NCBI RefSeq assembly: GCF_964199755.1
Contig: NC_133897.1
Location: forward strand, 55,810,442 to 55,874,441
Source: Larus michahellis
Lineage: Eukaryota; Chordata; Aves; Charadriiformes; Laridae
Reading direction: 5' to 3'
Length of the DNA stretch: 64,000 nucleotides
The translations under genes were made by a program, and so were the position numbers. Below, one piece after another: positions 43,301 to 58,300 of the stretch; position 1 is the stretch's first letter, and each line of letters starts with the position of its first letter. The notes beneath the pieces were generated by a model. It was not told the DNA's origin and made no database searches. It worked only from the letters and a program-made list of their open reading frames with translations.

Positions 43301-46300
43301 ATCTAAATGCAGACATTTTCACAACAAAATTCTCTGTTAAATCTTTATTGCAAATTAAAGAGTAATGCGCTGCCTTTATGCAAACATATGGCTATAGGAA
43401 GGTACATTCAAATCGTTAATGATGACACTGACACACGTCAAAGTTTTCTGTTCACATCCTTGGAAGCAGGAACAGCTTAAGTAAGTCTTCCTGAGACTAC
43501 CAAAGGAAACCTAAGATCCTTTCCCAAGGTCACAACATCTCAAGGACAGATGATACTGCAACACTCCACAAGTCCTGCCTCTCAGACAAGTCCTGCCGCC
43601 CTTATTCCTTCTGTGTAAGGAACTTGTTTTCATTCCACACTATCAATATTTCTAGATCTGAGAGAGGGGTGGCAGGATTTTGAAAACAGAATTGGAAAGA
43701 CTCACAAGAACTGGTATTTCAGACTCTCATTCTCTTGTTGTGGCCACTGGATATCATTCTTGCTGTAACCATCCACAGAAATTTGAATGGGACACAGAGC
43801 ACCCATTTCAACAGGTGATCAAAGAGGTGGGTAATGGGAACCCTACTTCATGTTTGCCCTGAAAAGAGCTCCCATGTACTGGCAGATGGGTATGCAAAAA
43901 ATATCTGTCTGTCAAAGGGGTGATTATTAAAACATTGTCAGGATCAGCATGTCATTGTGTACAGGCCATTTTAACTAAATGGTTCTACCTCCTTAAGAGA
44001 TATGCTATTCTAATTTCCTCAAGGCACAGCCAGTTCCGTGGTAACTCTGCAATAATGAAAGCAAATGGCATCAAGAACCAGATGGCAGGCATAGATTCTT
44101 CTTCTCCTTATTTATGCCTGACCCAAGAGAATGTGATGAAAAACAAGAGATGAACTATGTCAGCATGTTTGAGTCATAGCTGCGCAGTACTGTTCTCAAG
44201 GTTTGCGGAAAATATTGAGCAATAAGAATAGCCCAAGAAGAATGACATACTTATGGGGTGCTATGGGACTAATTAGTCTGAACTATGCAAATTATAATAG
44301 GAAGCACGTAAAGTTCATCCATCCTCAAGGAGCTTTTCTGCTGCTCAGTGATTCTGAAGTGAGAAGCATCATCAAAGAACCTTGTGAACCAGGAAACCCT
44401 ATGGGTCTTGCCAGCCAAGTAGAGAATTTCTCTTACGCCTCATTAAACTTTTCTGTTTGATTACCCTAACAGTTCGTAACTATAATATTACTAAAGTCAG
44501 AGAATGACATTTTAGCTTCATTAGCGTGAATTGTAGAAGTCCCATGGGTTTCAACAGAACCAAAACTCCCATTATAAATTTTCAGGCCAGAAAAATGCCA
44601 TTTTTTAATATTCATAGAATCATAGCATGGTTTGGGTTGGAAGGAACCTTGAAGATCAAATGTATTGTTGGTATATCAGATATATTGTTAGCATATATCA
44701 TACCGCATTGCTGACTAACTCTGTGGCAGTGCAGTTTTCCTCAATATGCTAATTTGCAGTAGTAATTTGGTGAGATGAAGGGGTTCTTGTGCTTCAGTGA
44801 GTCTTACAGCTACATAAGGATTCGCACAGCAACAACAGCATGCAGAAAACCTACCTTCTCAAGACTTCATGCATGAAGCAACAACAGAATGTTAAAGTTG
44901 TGTTTGTGTGTATGTGTGTAGCTGGCTGTTAAGCTAAGTAAGCATCGTTTGGCCTCCAGAAATCATCGCGCTACCTGACGGACAGACACATCCGCAGAAG
45001 CTAGATCTGAAAGGGTGTCTAAAAGAAGAATAAAGAAGCAGACCTTAAAGAGAAAGCCAGGTGGCATCGCAGAAGCTGTGTCTTCTGCTGGAACAGGCTG
45101 ATCTTGAGAAGGTGCAGCCTGGATTTCTTCAGCGGGTTTCTGCTCGCCTCCAACTTGGGAAGTTTCACTGGGAGAAGTGTCAGTGCCCTGAGTGCCCATC
45201 TCGGCTGCAGCATCTTTGGACTCGTTCATGACGACTTCATGTTCTTCTCCCTCCCCCTCATTGTTTGATGCTGGCTGTATTACTACTGAAGGGATGCTGC
45301 TGACCTTGTCCTGGGAAAAAAAAAAACAAACCACAAAACAACACAACAGCACCATGAGAGTATTTAGTGCTTTACTTCAAGCAGGAAAGCACAATTGTTT
45401 GTTCATTGCACAGGGCATATGTGCAATATGGGGATTGGGGAGAATGGGGATTGGGGATTTCTTTCTTCTCCATAGTGGATTCTTACATTAAGACAGAAAG
45501 CAGTACTTGTGCAAGAATGTGAAGGAGTAATCCCTTCCCTGTTTTCCCCATTCCCCTTAGTCCTCCTAAGTCTACTTTCTATATTACCACAAACCATTGC
45601 AGTAAATAATAAAAATGCTCTGCAGGTAGTTTGGGTTTCATTTTTAATGTGCATGAAAATTAACAGACCTTTCTCCTCCACCCTGCTCTTAACTTTGGGT
45701 GGGTTTGAGTAAAGCCACAACTTCCAGGAGTCACTGTCCTATTTTTCTTTGGGAGTTCAGGTCAGCAGGATAATGGTGACATAAAGGTGAAGAAAGAAGG
45801 AAACATGACCTATTTCTTTGACTGATTGAGGGGATTTATCCTGATTTACAGCAATGTAACTGGAAGTAGAGAAAGCAAAAAGGCTAAGTAGGTAGCATCT
45901 GACCAATAACAAAGCCTAGGACAAAAAGCATTTAATGAAGCTCATTGGAGCATCCACCCTGAAAAGAACATTTTCACTGATCCCCTGACAAACCATCCTG
46001 TTCTGGAGCACAGAAGAAGGACAATGTGCAATGACAGGAGGTGGCAACTGGCTGCCCAGCTGCAGGGTTTGCTCTAGTACCTGTTCCCCAGCTCCTCAGA
46101 GGCTGCAGAAGAAAAGGCAGCAGGCCAGATGCAGATGCATAGCTTGACCACCGTGGTTTACATAAAACAAATTAATGCTATTGGATAGGACATGGTGCCA
46201 TGATACAGGAAAAATGCAGTACTTTCTCTGCCTATTTCTCCAGAAAGCCCTGTTAGGTTCTATGATAAAGCTTGTCTCCACAGAGGAGCCCAGAGACAAC

Positions 46301-49300
46301 AGCAGGAGGGGGGGCCCAAACAACACCTGCCCATGCTGCTCCCTGGCCCATCACAGGAGCCATCTGCCCATCAAGTCCCATCTCCAGAAGCCCAAGGGAG
46401 CACAGGGGCACAAAGGCAGGCACAACCCAAACTAAGGACTCAGAAGAAGAGACACCCTGTGTGTCCCCCTCCCAGGGCTATCCCAGGATAGTCTCAGTCT
46501 TGCTACTGGTTGGACCTGGGAGCACGGAGCTGCAGCAGCCTTGCCTCTCTCAGGCTGCTGAATCTGTCCCAATTCCCCTAACCCATTCTCCTGTGCACCA
46601 ACGTGAGTTACCTGAGAAACATCAGCCTCCTTTTCTTCTCCCTGAGCTTTGCCAGCTTCAGCAACACCCTCCTGCTCAGTGGTAGCAGCGCGGTCACCAG
46701 CTCCTGCTGCCACAGCCGCACCATCTTCTGCTGCCGCAGCTGCCTCGGTGACAGGTACCACCTACAAACAACAGGAGGGAGGGACCTTTCAGGTTACGGG
46801 TTCTGGATATCTGCCAGAGAGACCATGGACCAGCCTCTGCTCTGCGACCTCCCTGGGTGGTGCCAACCCATGGCCTTGGTTTCATTGGGGTTTCTCCAGA
46901 TTTGCGGGTGAGAACAGCACCAGGGGCAAGCTTGTACAGGGAACCTGAGTAACAGGTGGGAGAAAGACATTCATAAAACCTCAGTAGGCACCGCTTAGTA
47001 GAGTCCTCAGGTGTTACTGGTGGAGTAACAGTTTGCCAAAGCTCTAGTATTTTTAACTCCTCTTGCATTCAAGCTGCATTGTGGAAGAAATTCACCACAG
47101 GTTTCTGCTGAGGAGGAGGAGCTTGCAAGCTGTTCAGGGGTCCACAGGACCCTGCTAGTGGAGTCTGTTCTCAGGAAGAGGCCCCAAGCCTTCTCCAGCT
47201 ACTGTCACCTACCTCTAGACCTGGGCTGGCTTCAAAAATATTGCCTTAATTACAGACTCCTTTCTAATAGAGAGAATGGCAAATTGGGCTATATCAGCAG
47301 AAACAAATATCCTACATATGGATAAAGGTCAGAAATCTTCAGATTCTATCTGTTATCAGAAAAAAATATAACCGTAAAGATCTATAGCTAGGTCAGTATA
47401 AAAAAAAGAAACATACATAAAAGCCCATTCAGCCTGGATAGGACTGAACTATTTGTGATCAGTCCATGCTGAAAAGTTAAGGCATGTTTTGTTCCAGTTC
47501 TTGAAAGGTGGATAGAAAAGTACCCGCCTATAGATCAATGTTGAATCTTTCATCCAGCAGAGACTGTTGTTGCAATTTATGTATCCCTCTGACATTCGTA
47601 TTGGTATATACTGGTATATGCTTACAGTAGCATATTGGGTATGTACTTACAGTGAATTTATCTTAAGGGTTGGAGGGTGGAAGGTAAACGACAAAACTCA
47701 TTCTGTTAATCCAATTAACTTCAACATGGAATTTTTAACGTATGGCAGACAGCACCAGGATAAAGTAAAAACACTGAAGAAAAAAATTGTTTTCTAGGTA
47801 CCGATGTCAAGCTGCAGTTAGCAGAGCTACCTCTGATCTCCAGGCTCTTTGTTTCCTCAGTTTGATCTTTCCTCCATGGATGAGGCTAATTCAACTACCT
47901 GAACTCAACTTGAACTACCTGCAATTGTTCATGGCCACTCTTCAGGCATTGTTTTTTAGCAATACCTAATATTCAACACTACTCCTATTCACTGCTATTA
48001 ACTGATGTGATAAAGAAATTCTTCTGGAGTCCTTGAAAGCAGAAAATACTATGGGATTTTGTAGAAATCACTGGAGAAACTTTAGTTTAAATTGAAAATC
48101 CTGCTGATGAAGGATGCCGTATCATTAAAACATCAAAAGACATGGACAGATGTTGACATCTTCTCCTGTGACTTGTAAAGCATGCAAGCCTGTCACTCAT
48201 AGTATTACAAATTTTAGCAGCCTTGACCCAAGAAGATATCCAAATAAATGATGAGTGTAAAAGCCCTGGAAGAGGCTAGTAGAAAAAGGGGGAACAGCGT
48301 GCATATCAGATTGATTTTACACCACGTGCTTCTAATGGCACACTGCAGAAATTGATCTTTTTGTCTGTTGTGATTAGGATCAACACGTCTATTCTCTTTA
48401 TTGGATTTGTATAGCCCATTTTATTTCACTAAGGAGGAGAATCCTAATTTACATGAATCGGCTCTCAAATGCCCTGCAGTGAAAGGGTGACGCTCTCTCA
48501 GCCTGTAGCCATGAGTCACTGAATGTATACCGCAGCTCACAATTGCATAACCATTCGTTCTGGTGTCTTAGAGTACAAAAACAATGTGAGCTAGATGATT
48601 AAAAAAAGCTTTTACAAAAACGCATGTGAGGTAGCACAGAATGAACCTCACTATCAGCCTCAGATATATTTAATTAATGAAGGAAAAAAAAAAAAAAAAA
48701 AGGGAGGCTCATCCCACTGGATTCATACCCAGCTATGGTGAACCACATACTTGCAGATATAGTTAGCCGTATTACCTTACTTCACACTGAAAATCAGTCC
48801 TACAAACCTCTTTTCCATAGGTCATCAATAATAATAGACAGTCTAATAGTATTCCAAATTAGCTCTCTCTTAGCAGTATTATTGAAACTCGGACAGTTGT
48901 CCCATTATACCAGCCACAGAGGGGACAAAGAAAGGGTCATCCAGTATAACGAGGGCTGTAATAGAAGAACCACTTGACTGTTTTAATTGCAGCAGAAGTG
49001 AATGCTTCTATACCCAGGATGCCGCCGATTCACACGGTTGCACTCTCCTCTCATTAACATGGCTGTCATAATGCCGCAGATTCGTCAGCAGCAAGAACGA
49101 GCCCAAGGAGAGGACAAGGAGGGCTACCAAGCCTGCTGCTGGGGGTCTGCCAGAGGAGCTCTCTGAGCCATGCCAGTTTTCCAGAGCTGAAGATCTGTCC
49201 CCATGGCTGGATTTAGAAAGGAACTGGGTAATTTTTATGACAGTTGGTTATAATTGCAGCTAAGCTAGCTAATATAATGTCAAGAGGAACTAATCATCGT

Positions 49301-52300
49301 GCTTTAGGGAATACATCAATTGCTTACGAAGTCTTGGAAGACTTTTGGGGTAGCACTGAAGAATTTGTTATGCAAGTTACAGTGTCAAAGGGACCACCCT
49401 CCCCTGGAGGCCAGATATCAGCTTAGCAAATAGCTTGATCTCTTATGGCATCTCTTCTGCATACAGTAGTACTGCTATTTTAAACAGAACACAGGGTCAA
49501 ACTCACCACGTAAGAGACCTCAACTTCATAAGGACAAGTAGCGTTAGAAAAAAGAGGAAAGATTTCAAAGACTTAGCCTTGGTGCTCACAGGATAGCGAG
49601 GAATTTCTTGCATGTTTCGTCTTGGACCAGACTTGCTGGGAGTGACCAGCCAACGCCAGAGAAGCAACGCAGCACTCTCTTGCACTGAGTCAGCACCAAG
49701 CTGGGCTTGATCTACCACTCCCATCCTGTACTTCCTTACTAGTGTAATTCCACTCATTTCTACGTGGATGTGGCAGCGCTGGTGAGGAGTCCAGCACCAT
49801 CGAGCCCCAAACTTGCTTCCCAGTGACACTGGGATACCCTGGAGCCACAGATATATCCTCGACTCTAGCAGAGCTAATGCTGTTTTACAGCAGGGTAACA
49901 ACCCAAGCTTGGACAGATGGACTTACCATCTTCGGAAACCAGAGTGAATGGAGACCAGTTCATGATATTTTTGTATACGTTGCGGCACCACAATGATAAC
50001 AAAGAAAAAAGGAGGTTGTCAGCACCTCGAGATACAAATCCTAAGTGATTAATAACTAGGATTAAAATCTCTTTCTCAGTCCCTACTTCTATCTCTGCAT
50101 TTAATAAGTAGCCATTCCTCTTGTGCTGCTCTCTGTGCATGTTTGAACCCATTATAGTTTCATGTTAGTATAGAAGGATTCAGGGTCAGTAGTTTTACCA
50201 CCTCTGAAGAAATATAAGCAAAATACAATCATTCAAGTCCACACATGCACAGCTTTAAGTATGTCATTGAGCTTTTCACAGTTGCTTTGTAATTTGATTT
50301 TAACTGTATCTAACTTGATGTTGGATTTGTGCTTTAGCAAACAAACTCGTAACATGATTATTCTCAAATATCTGTTTTAGTTCAGGGCATATCGTGCTAG
50401 GAAAAATAAATGTTTAATCGAAGTTTTTTTCTTTTTATAAAGATGTCCGGAGGAAGGCTAGGCAAACAAATTTACGGAAAGTGTAAATGCTACTGGGAAT
50501 CTATGCAATGTACTTCCAAATGTCAATAGAAACAGCATTATACCTCCTTCTACCATGGAGCTGCTTTGTTTGCTGCCCTGAGATATTTATCACTCTCTAC
50601 TGCTGCAACAGGCAGTCTCTAAGGCAGGTCCTGCATTGAATGGGAGGTGCTCTGGTGTTAGAATATATACCACAGATATAGATATATCTCTGCAGTGTTA
50701 GAATAGATACCGCAACTAGGTCACGGTTGCATCATATCAGCCTGCATATTGATGACATGCAAATGACAAATAGATTTTTTTTGCCATGATTCTCTTGAAG
50801 ACATTAAAGCACAACCGCACTCTTGAGGCTGTTCGTATGTACCTCGCTTTCTTTCTCAGCAACTCCAGTTGTCTCCTTATCTCCTGCCTCGACACTGTCC
50901 TGTATAAAGAGGAAATATGGTCATCACCTTACTCGTGCTGAGGCAATGGCTGCAGAGAAATCAGTATTAATCAAGCTTAATGGAAGCACGGCATGTATGG
51001 GATGCAATGAAACGAATGGCTGGAACTAAATGGGATTGTATATAGCAAGCAGAAAGATTCTTGCTGACACATATAATCTGAAATAAAAGTAGTTATAGGC
51101 TGAAAACCAACAAATAAAACCTTTTACATATGTCATCATCATCACACTGTAAGTGCTAAGGACAAATGTATTTACCTTTATTATCAGTATTCTCATAATA
51201 GCACCAACTTTGAAGGATTTTTTAGTAAGCAACAACCCACAACACTGCTGACCTTGTGGTTTCCAGCAAGCTCAAAATTCTCCCACCCAAGACGCAAACT
51301 GTTCCCATTATAACCTGCTGCTACCCCTGCAACTCACTAGAATTTCAAGATAAACTTTCTAAAACACTTTCTTCTTCCAGCCACGTTGGACTGCAACTCA
51401 TTTAAAGGGGCTGTTCAAAAGACGTGGGTCACAAAGTTTGTAATTTTTTTTGCAGAATCACCTTTCTCTAGGTCCATATTCAGTGGTACCTGCAGCAGGT
51501 GCCTGACTTTTAGAAAATTAGACACGTGTCAGTGGTTTTCTAAATCTGACACCCATTTAGGTGGTCAGGGGATCAAATGCACTGAACGGTAATGGGCTCC
51601 TCCCAAGAGTAGTTTTTATGGCACAGATGCTATCTAACACTAGGTCCTTTTCTACAGAAGGTCAACGGTCAAAATCGCTAAAATTCAGGCCTGATTTGGA
51701 ACAGTTGGAAGTGCTTTTTTTCTGTTCAAGTTTGGTTCCCTGAGGGGCTATTTCTAAAGACGCTCTGCTGAGGAAAAGCAAAGCAAAGCTCCACTACGGA
51801 AATCCACTTTGTGACTAAATTTTGAGGCTGCTTTGCAAACACAGCTAGGTCAGATTTTTCAACAGAGCTGTAAGGGTGAAGACGAGTTCTGCAAACCTCC
51901 ATGACGGCATGGTAGATTGGACTGCCTGCTTTAGCAATCAGAAATGAGGAGATCTCAAGTACTCAGGCTCCAGCTAACTGCCTTCACACGCCCACAACTG
52001 TCACTCCAAAATTTCTACAAGTTTCCGCTGAAAAGGCTGCATGTTTCTTTTTTAATAAAAAGATGCTGAGTTGTAGCCAAACTTCATATTACTCATGTTG
52101 TTTCTAATCTAATCTTCTAGTATTGCCTGCAGTCACCTCATAAGCCCCAAACATGTCCAGATGCCAAGGCAAGGCAGCTGCTGACAGTGATGTTACCATA
52201 GAAACTTCTCACAGCTTTATCCTGTTAAAATTACAGTGTTATATAACCTTTTTTTTTTTTATGATTAATTCTTCTTTTTTTTTTGAAGCTGCCAAGCTTC

Positions 52301-55300
52301 CGCCATGGAGTCCTCAATTTTATAGTAAGTTTGAGAATGTAGAGGGTCTTAAATAGAAAAAACAAACATCAATGGCAATATATAATTATTTCTTACTCTA
52401 CCGATGCACACAGGCACACAGCCACCCACAGAAATCTCACTTTCTTTTTTTTACAGAAGAGAGGTACACAAATGTTTCTATTGCCCATAAAAGCTTTATG
52501 TCCAACTGCAAGTCAGTAGATAGATGCCTTCCCTACTTTTACGATAAAAAATTGCTGAATTTTGCCATCAGCTGTATTTACAAGTCAGTTTGCCTTTAGA
52601 AATGGGCACCATCCTGCACTTTATAGTCAGGAACGCGCCAGCCTCTGCCCTTCTCCTAATAATACCCTGCTAATATTCTCCAGTAAGAATCCCATCAGCC
52701 CAGCTTTGGCCCTCTTTGCAGAAGAAACTAATATATACATAGACATATATTTAAATGAGGACTGTTTTCCAGACTAACTGAAAGCACAGTTTTGGTAAAA
52801 AAGGGGAAAGTAAGGAGAGCTCCTCTAGCTTCCCAAAGCTTGGGACTTCCCAAAGCTAATTTGACTATTGTGCACTAGTCAAATTAGCAGCATTTTGCTT
52901 TTGCTTTTTTGAATAGCTGGAAATTGGGATTTTGTGGATGGTGGGGTTTGAGAAGAGAGGCACAGCAGCATGAACCATCCCATTTTTAGGGCATGAAAGC
53001 CTAGTAAAAAAGATGACTGAAATAACATCTGAGCAAAGTAACGCTCTGGTTCCATAAACACAAAAAAATATGCTTTTGCAGACTTCAACAGCATGACACT
53101 ATTCTACATCAGTTCTCTCCTGTATACAAGAGCCATATATTTTTAATGGCCTCATGCTCCAACTTTGCACCTGCACGTAGCTGCGCACTCAGAATTTGGA
53201 CACATTTGACCGGTCTTCTGTATCTAACCATTGTATTGCTCTCCCAAATGACATGCTCTGACATTTGGGCGCCGAGAATTGTACCTACAGCAGAATTCAA
53301 CCATAATTAGATACCCTCAAAGCCGAAGGCTGTTTCCTGGCCTCTGCTGTACTTGCTCAGTGTCTGCAAAAAGCTTATCAGGAGGTGGTTTCATATACGC
53401 ATATACACAGCTTTGAAAACCACAGTATTTAGCTGAGTGCCTGACTGCTTTAATGGGAGAACATCAAGAGTCCAGGCAGGCATCAGACCCAAAGCACTGA
53501 AAAGCTCTTTTCAAACTAATGAGCGTAACGGAAGTCAAAAAGCTCTCTGAGCAGCGCTCTCAACTCCAAGCACTATGTCTCGCATGCAGGAGAAGAAGAA
53601 AGGGAATTAACATGATTTCATAAGTTTCACTTTATTACAATGCTCTCATGTCATCTTTGTTTGAATGTGAAAAATTGATGTGGTGAGAGGGGTAGTAAGT
53701 GTTATTTGAAAAAGAAAATAAATCAGCGGTTAATGCATTAAATCATTTAGCCTGTATCCCTTGGATTTTACAGCTGTCTTTGGGAATACTATGGAAATAG
53801 GGAAACAACTGTTTCGGTGTGCAGAAGTCCATGCAAGGACTTTTTACCATGGTTAACTTCACTTCTGTTGGTGCATATGGTCATTCTGTCCCTTTAACTA
53901 CCAAACATTTTATCCCCTCCCCAAAAAGGATCAACTGTTGACAGCTACTAATAAAAACTTTATTTGTTCTATGGCATTTGAGACCTGAAGGATCAAGACA
54001 AAAGTACGTAATGAGATCCCAGGCAGCAATTCTGACGAGCTCTTGTAATGAAGTCTTGGCGATCTTGTTCAGGCAGATGACAGAACAACAAGTAACTCAA
54101 TCCAAAACTCCCTGAGCGGCAAGTGGTACCCTGTCCCCTGGACCATTCTCTCCCTGATTTAAATGAAAACCCTACCAGAAAATCTACTGCAAAACTCTGA
54201 CAATGAAGAATGCATGCCATAAATTTTCTGGATTAAGGGGACGTGACAGGAAACTTAACACAGAAAAATCTAATTGATGAGCGGCTGTCACTCCAAACTG
54301 GAAGTTACTAAACTCGATAAAAGATTCCCAATAAGAAAGTATCTATCAATATTTTACAACTCCACTTTTAAAGTAAACTGTCACTCATAAAGCAAACGAA
54401 TGCAGAACTCCAGCTGAGAAATGACATGTTTTCATCTTTTGCAACTCAGTGTACTTCTCCTTAGCTTTGATCATATTTGTCATTAATCCTAATTTTAAAA
54501 ACTCTTCTTTGCAAGACCTGGAAAGCCCTTCCTGAAATAACAACCCCTTAGAGCCAAATGTAGAATGACTCCAATTTGGACATTTTTAAAATAAACACTT
54601 TTAGCTTATTTTCCCAAATTAGCAAGGATAACTTCATATTCAAAAAGCAACATAAACCCCAGCACAAACCTAATCAAAACTGTTTAACTTCTATTTAATG
54701 CCTATGATCTTCCTCACGGATTGCTCTTAAATTGCCTGGCTCTTCAGAGGGTTTCTCTCTGCCCCTCTCCCAAAAGCTCTGCAGTCGTGTGCCTTGGCTA
54801 GAGCAGCTGCCGACAGACTGTGGACCCAGAACTCCTCGTGGACAGTCAGGCAGCAAAATGGATCATCTGAAAAGGTCTCGCCAGCCGGTGACCGGATGCG
54901 TGGTGCTGCAGCCACAGGCTGTCATTTAATTAGCGCTTAAGACATGCAAGAGGCTTCAGAGCATTGGCTTTGCCTTAGTGCGAGGCAAAGAGGAGCTGGC
55001 TTCCTTTTAGAAAAATGGGGAGCTTCTTTTACAATGTTTTTTTCTTCATTAAATCCTTACAGATAATCAAAATAAAACCATCTAGAAACCTTTTCAGTTT
55101 CATTAATATCTGTCCTTCCACATTATTCCCTGCCCTTCACTCATGGGAAGAGGAGAGCTCCAGACCAATGACGGATTTTCCATCACTCCTCTCTCCGCCT
55201 TCCCTCCTTCTATATTCAAAACTACCAAATTTACTCCAACTAGGTGTGAGGCATTCTGGACAAGAGTTTGACAAAACAACGTGCCTCAGACAGGAAATTT

Positions 55301-58300
55301 CATTCTTTGCCTTACTATAGAGTTGACAAGTTATTACTGTGATTTTTATCAGCTGAAAAGAAACACAAAGGAGGGGGAGAGCCTGGTCTCCGCAGACCAT
55401 GGGGCTTTTCTTCATTCGCTTATGTCGTGGTTTTGGAAAAGGGATGATCCTGAAGTCACTCGCTCCAGTGTGTACATGGAACTGACCAAAAGTGAATTAA
55501 AAAAAAAAAGAAACAAATATTCAAAATTCATGCAACTGTAATCAGAATTAAACCCTAAACAGTTCTGGAGAACACACCAGGACTGCTTCCCTCCATAGCT
55601 GCAATGCTGCTAGGAGTCCACAGAGAACAGGAAGGGCTGGACGGAGACCGGCTTCACCTTGTTTCCCCCAGAGTCCTTCAGAACAGCCCACCCACCTCTG
55701 CTCCCCTTCCACAATAAATTATTTTTCCTCTCTTAGGAAGATGGGAGCAAGGGAAGAATGAATGAGGCAGGTGCTACAGCTAAAGTTCAGCCTGCCTCTT
55801 TGTATCATTTGGGCTGGATACCACTTTTTAATCCCACGGTACAGACAGCTGGAACCACCCAGGCAAACTCATCAATTCACCTTTAAGAAGGTCTTAAATA
55901 AATTACGGTTGTACTCCAGAGCCTTGCACACCAACACTGGTACTTCCTTCTTTCTGCTGAATACAGTTTGCTTAGTATCACCTGTGGCTTTTGCATGGGT
56001 CTAACACCACCAGCAGATAACTGGCCTGTCCTTGGCGGGTAGAGCTAGTGGGCCTAATGCTGTCCCCCTAAGTTAACGACAATACCCAACCGGGAGTCAT
56101 CGATAAATGTCACCATTAGGCTTGTAGTGTCTGAGCCACTTTTTAATAAAAATGTTAAACAAGATCATCTTCAGAGGCAGATCCACGAGACGCTACAGTG
56201 GCTGCGTATCTGGTAAGTCTTTTGTCCATGCTCTGTGCTGCCACATCTATAGGTGCCAGCTACTTCCACTTTCTTCAGCTAATTTGCATCTACATCACCT
56301 TACTATTGCTTCCCATGTGGCAGCGTATCAAATGCTTACTGAAAGCCACCTAATTTTATGATGAATTGGGTATCATCCTCCCTACTTAGCAGATGAAGAT
56401 ACACAGGGACTCACCCAAGGCCAAGAGCAGTTCAGCAAGCTGAACCTTGCTCTTCTGGGAACATTTAGGGCGCTTGATGGTCAAAAAGCGCAGCTATACA
56501 GCTTCCACTGGCTTCCGTGGCAGAGGAAACCAACCCACAAAAAAACGCCTTTTCCTGGCCATTTTTTCAGTAGTAATCTGCATATTCTAACAGTGACAAA
56601 CACTCACGAGAGACTTTGAACATGTTATTGTCTCGAGGAAAGCAGGAAAACTGCCAGCCTACAAAAAGAGATGCATTTTTCCTCCTGGGTTTCCTAGCCT
56701 GTGGGTGTCACCCTCTGCCAAGACCTTCCGAGAGTAGTATGTAGAAGAGGAACCTCAGTTGGTTAAAAAGGTACACTTTTTATAAGGGTATTCACCTGTT
56801 ATAAAAAGGGATGCTGGTCAGCAGAAAAACCCCACACCTAGCATCTCAGACCACCTCTTAGTTTTAGTGATATTGAGTGCCCTGCTTTGTTCTTCTTGCA
56901 GAGCTGTCATTTCTTCTCCTCCCACTGTTTCCTGAATGCTGACATGTAAAAATCTCCAAACTGGCACTTGGGAGTTCCCTCTTCAGCTCACAGTTGGCTT
57001 CTAAAACCACGAGACTTGTAGACATTACATACATGTGGCTATTACAATCACTTTTTTTCTGGTACTATCATGCTATAGCAAGGACCACACAAGATGTACA
57101 TTGGTTTAGTGCTCACAGCTCAGCTTGAAATGAAATGAGAAAACTGCTGATAAGGTAATTTAAAAATGGCATCAATTCTTTCCCCTTCTGAAGTTCATCT
57201 GGAATCAAACAACTTGTGAAACCGCAATCACTCAGCTGAACTTCAGTCTGAAATGCCAAACATAAGAGGAATGACATTTCAGGGCTGAAAGGGCGCGTGC
57301 TGGAGAGGCATGCTGTGACACAGCCAGGCGCTGGGGAAACCAGCCATGGATGGATGGTGACGATGGAAAGGATGGCTCAAATGCAGCAGGCACATTCACC
57401 GTGATGAAAGGTGGCTTGGATGAGGCCCAGGAGGTGGCATGGGGGACAGGTCACTCACCGCAGCCTGCTCTGCTGGCTCGGCAGGCTCAGCAGGGAAGGC
57501 CTCCTTTTCCACAACAGCAGCAGCAGGGGTTTCTTCGACCTTGGGTTCCCCAGGTGGAGCTTCTTCAGCCTCAGTCTTTCGTTTGATTGATTTTTAAGTA
57601 GACAGTGGAAAAATTGTTGAAGAGCACATGATAGTGGGGAGGGAAGAGGGGAATGTGACCCGTGCCTGGCACAGTGCTGCTGCAGGCTCAGTCTTGCCGG
57701 GGAGAGGACAGCAGTGCTTGGCCTTACAGCATCTAAACAGCATTTTCATCCTCGATGTTCTATACATAAACTGAGCCAGTCCTACATCCCTCCCTCCCAA
57801 GGAAAGAAAGCACCAGCTTCCTGAGTTACAGAAAGGGGCAATGGAAGTGGGAGGTGGGGGGAAGGCACTCAGTTCGCTCAGAAATGTTCCAGAAACTGAT
57901 GGTGAGGCCAGGAGTTGAAACCGGCACTTGTGTGTAACAACCCTGCGGTTCAAATGTGAGTTTTTAAAATTATCCCCTATTCCCTAGTCCCGTCTGTTCA
58001 TGTCAGTGAAGGTAAGAAGCAATTAGCAGAGACTCAAACAGTTTTTATATGCACAAGGGCAACCACTGACTGCTTGAATTCTGGCAGTGTGAAAATTATC
58101 CCTGATTTCTTATTAAAATGCATTCCCTCTCGAGCTCTCCATCACCTACAAGGCATCCATTTGTCAATGCACTAAAATTCTGGCCTAAGCTTGTTTTTTA
58201 GCAAGAGGATCTCACAAACATCACCAGCCCTGCAACATCTTCAGTCCTGTGGTAAAACAGCTCACAGCAAAAGTGTGATCTCCAATGGAGACATCACTTT

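Noticed and set aside
49874-50152. Minus-strand open frame ending near GTAAGT as an extra AMPH exon
   Set aside because: No clear acceptor, no resemblance to the acidic linker and no matching phase.
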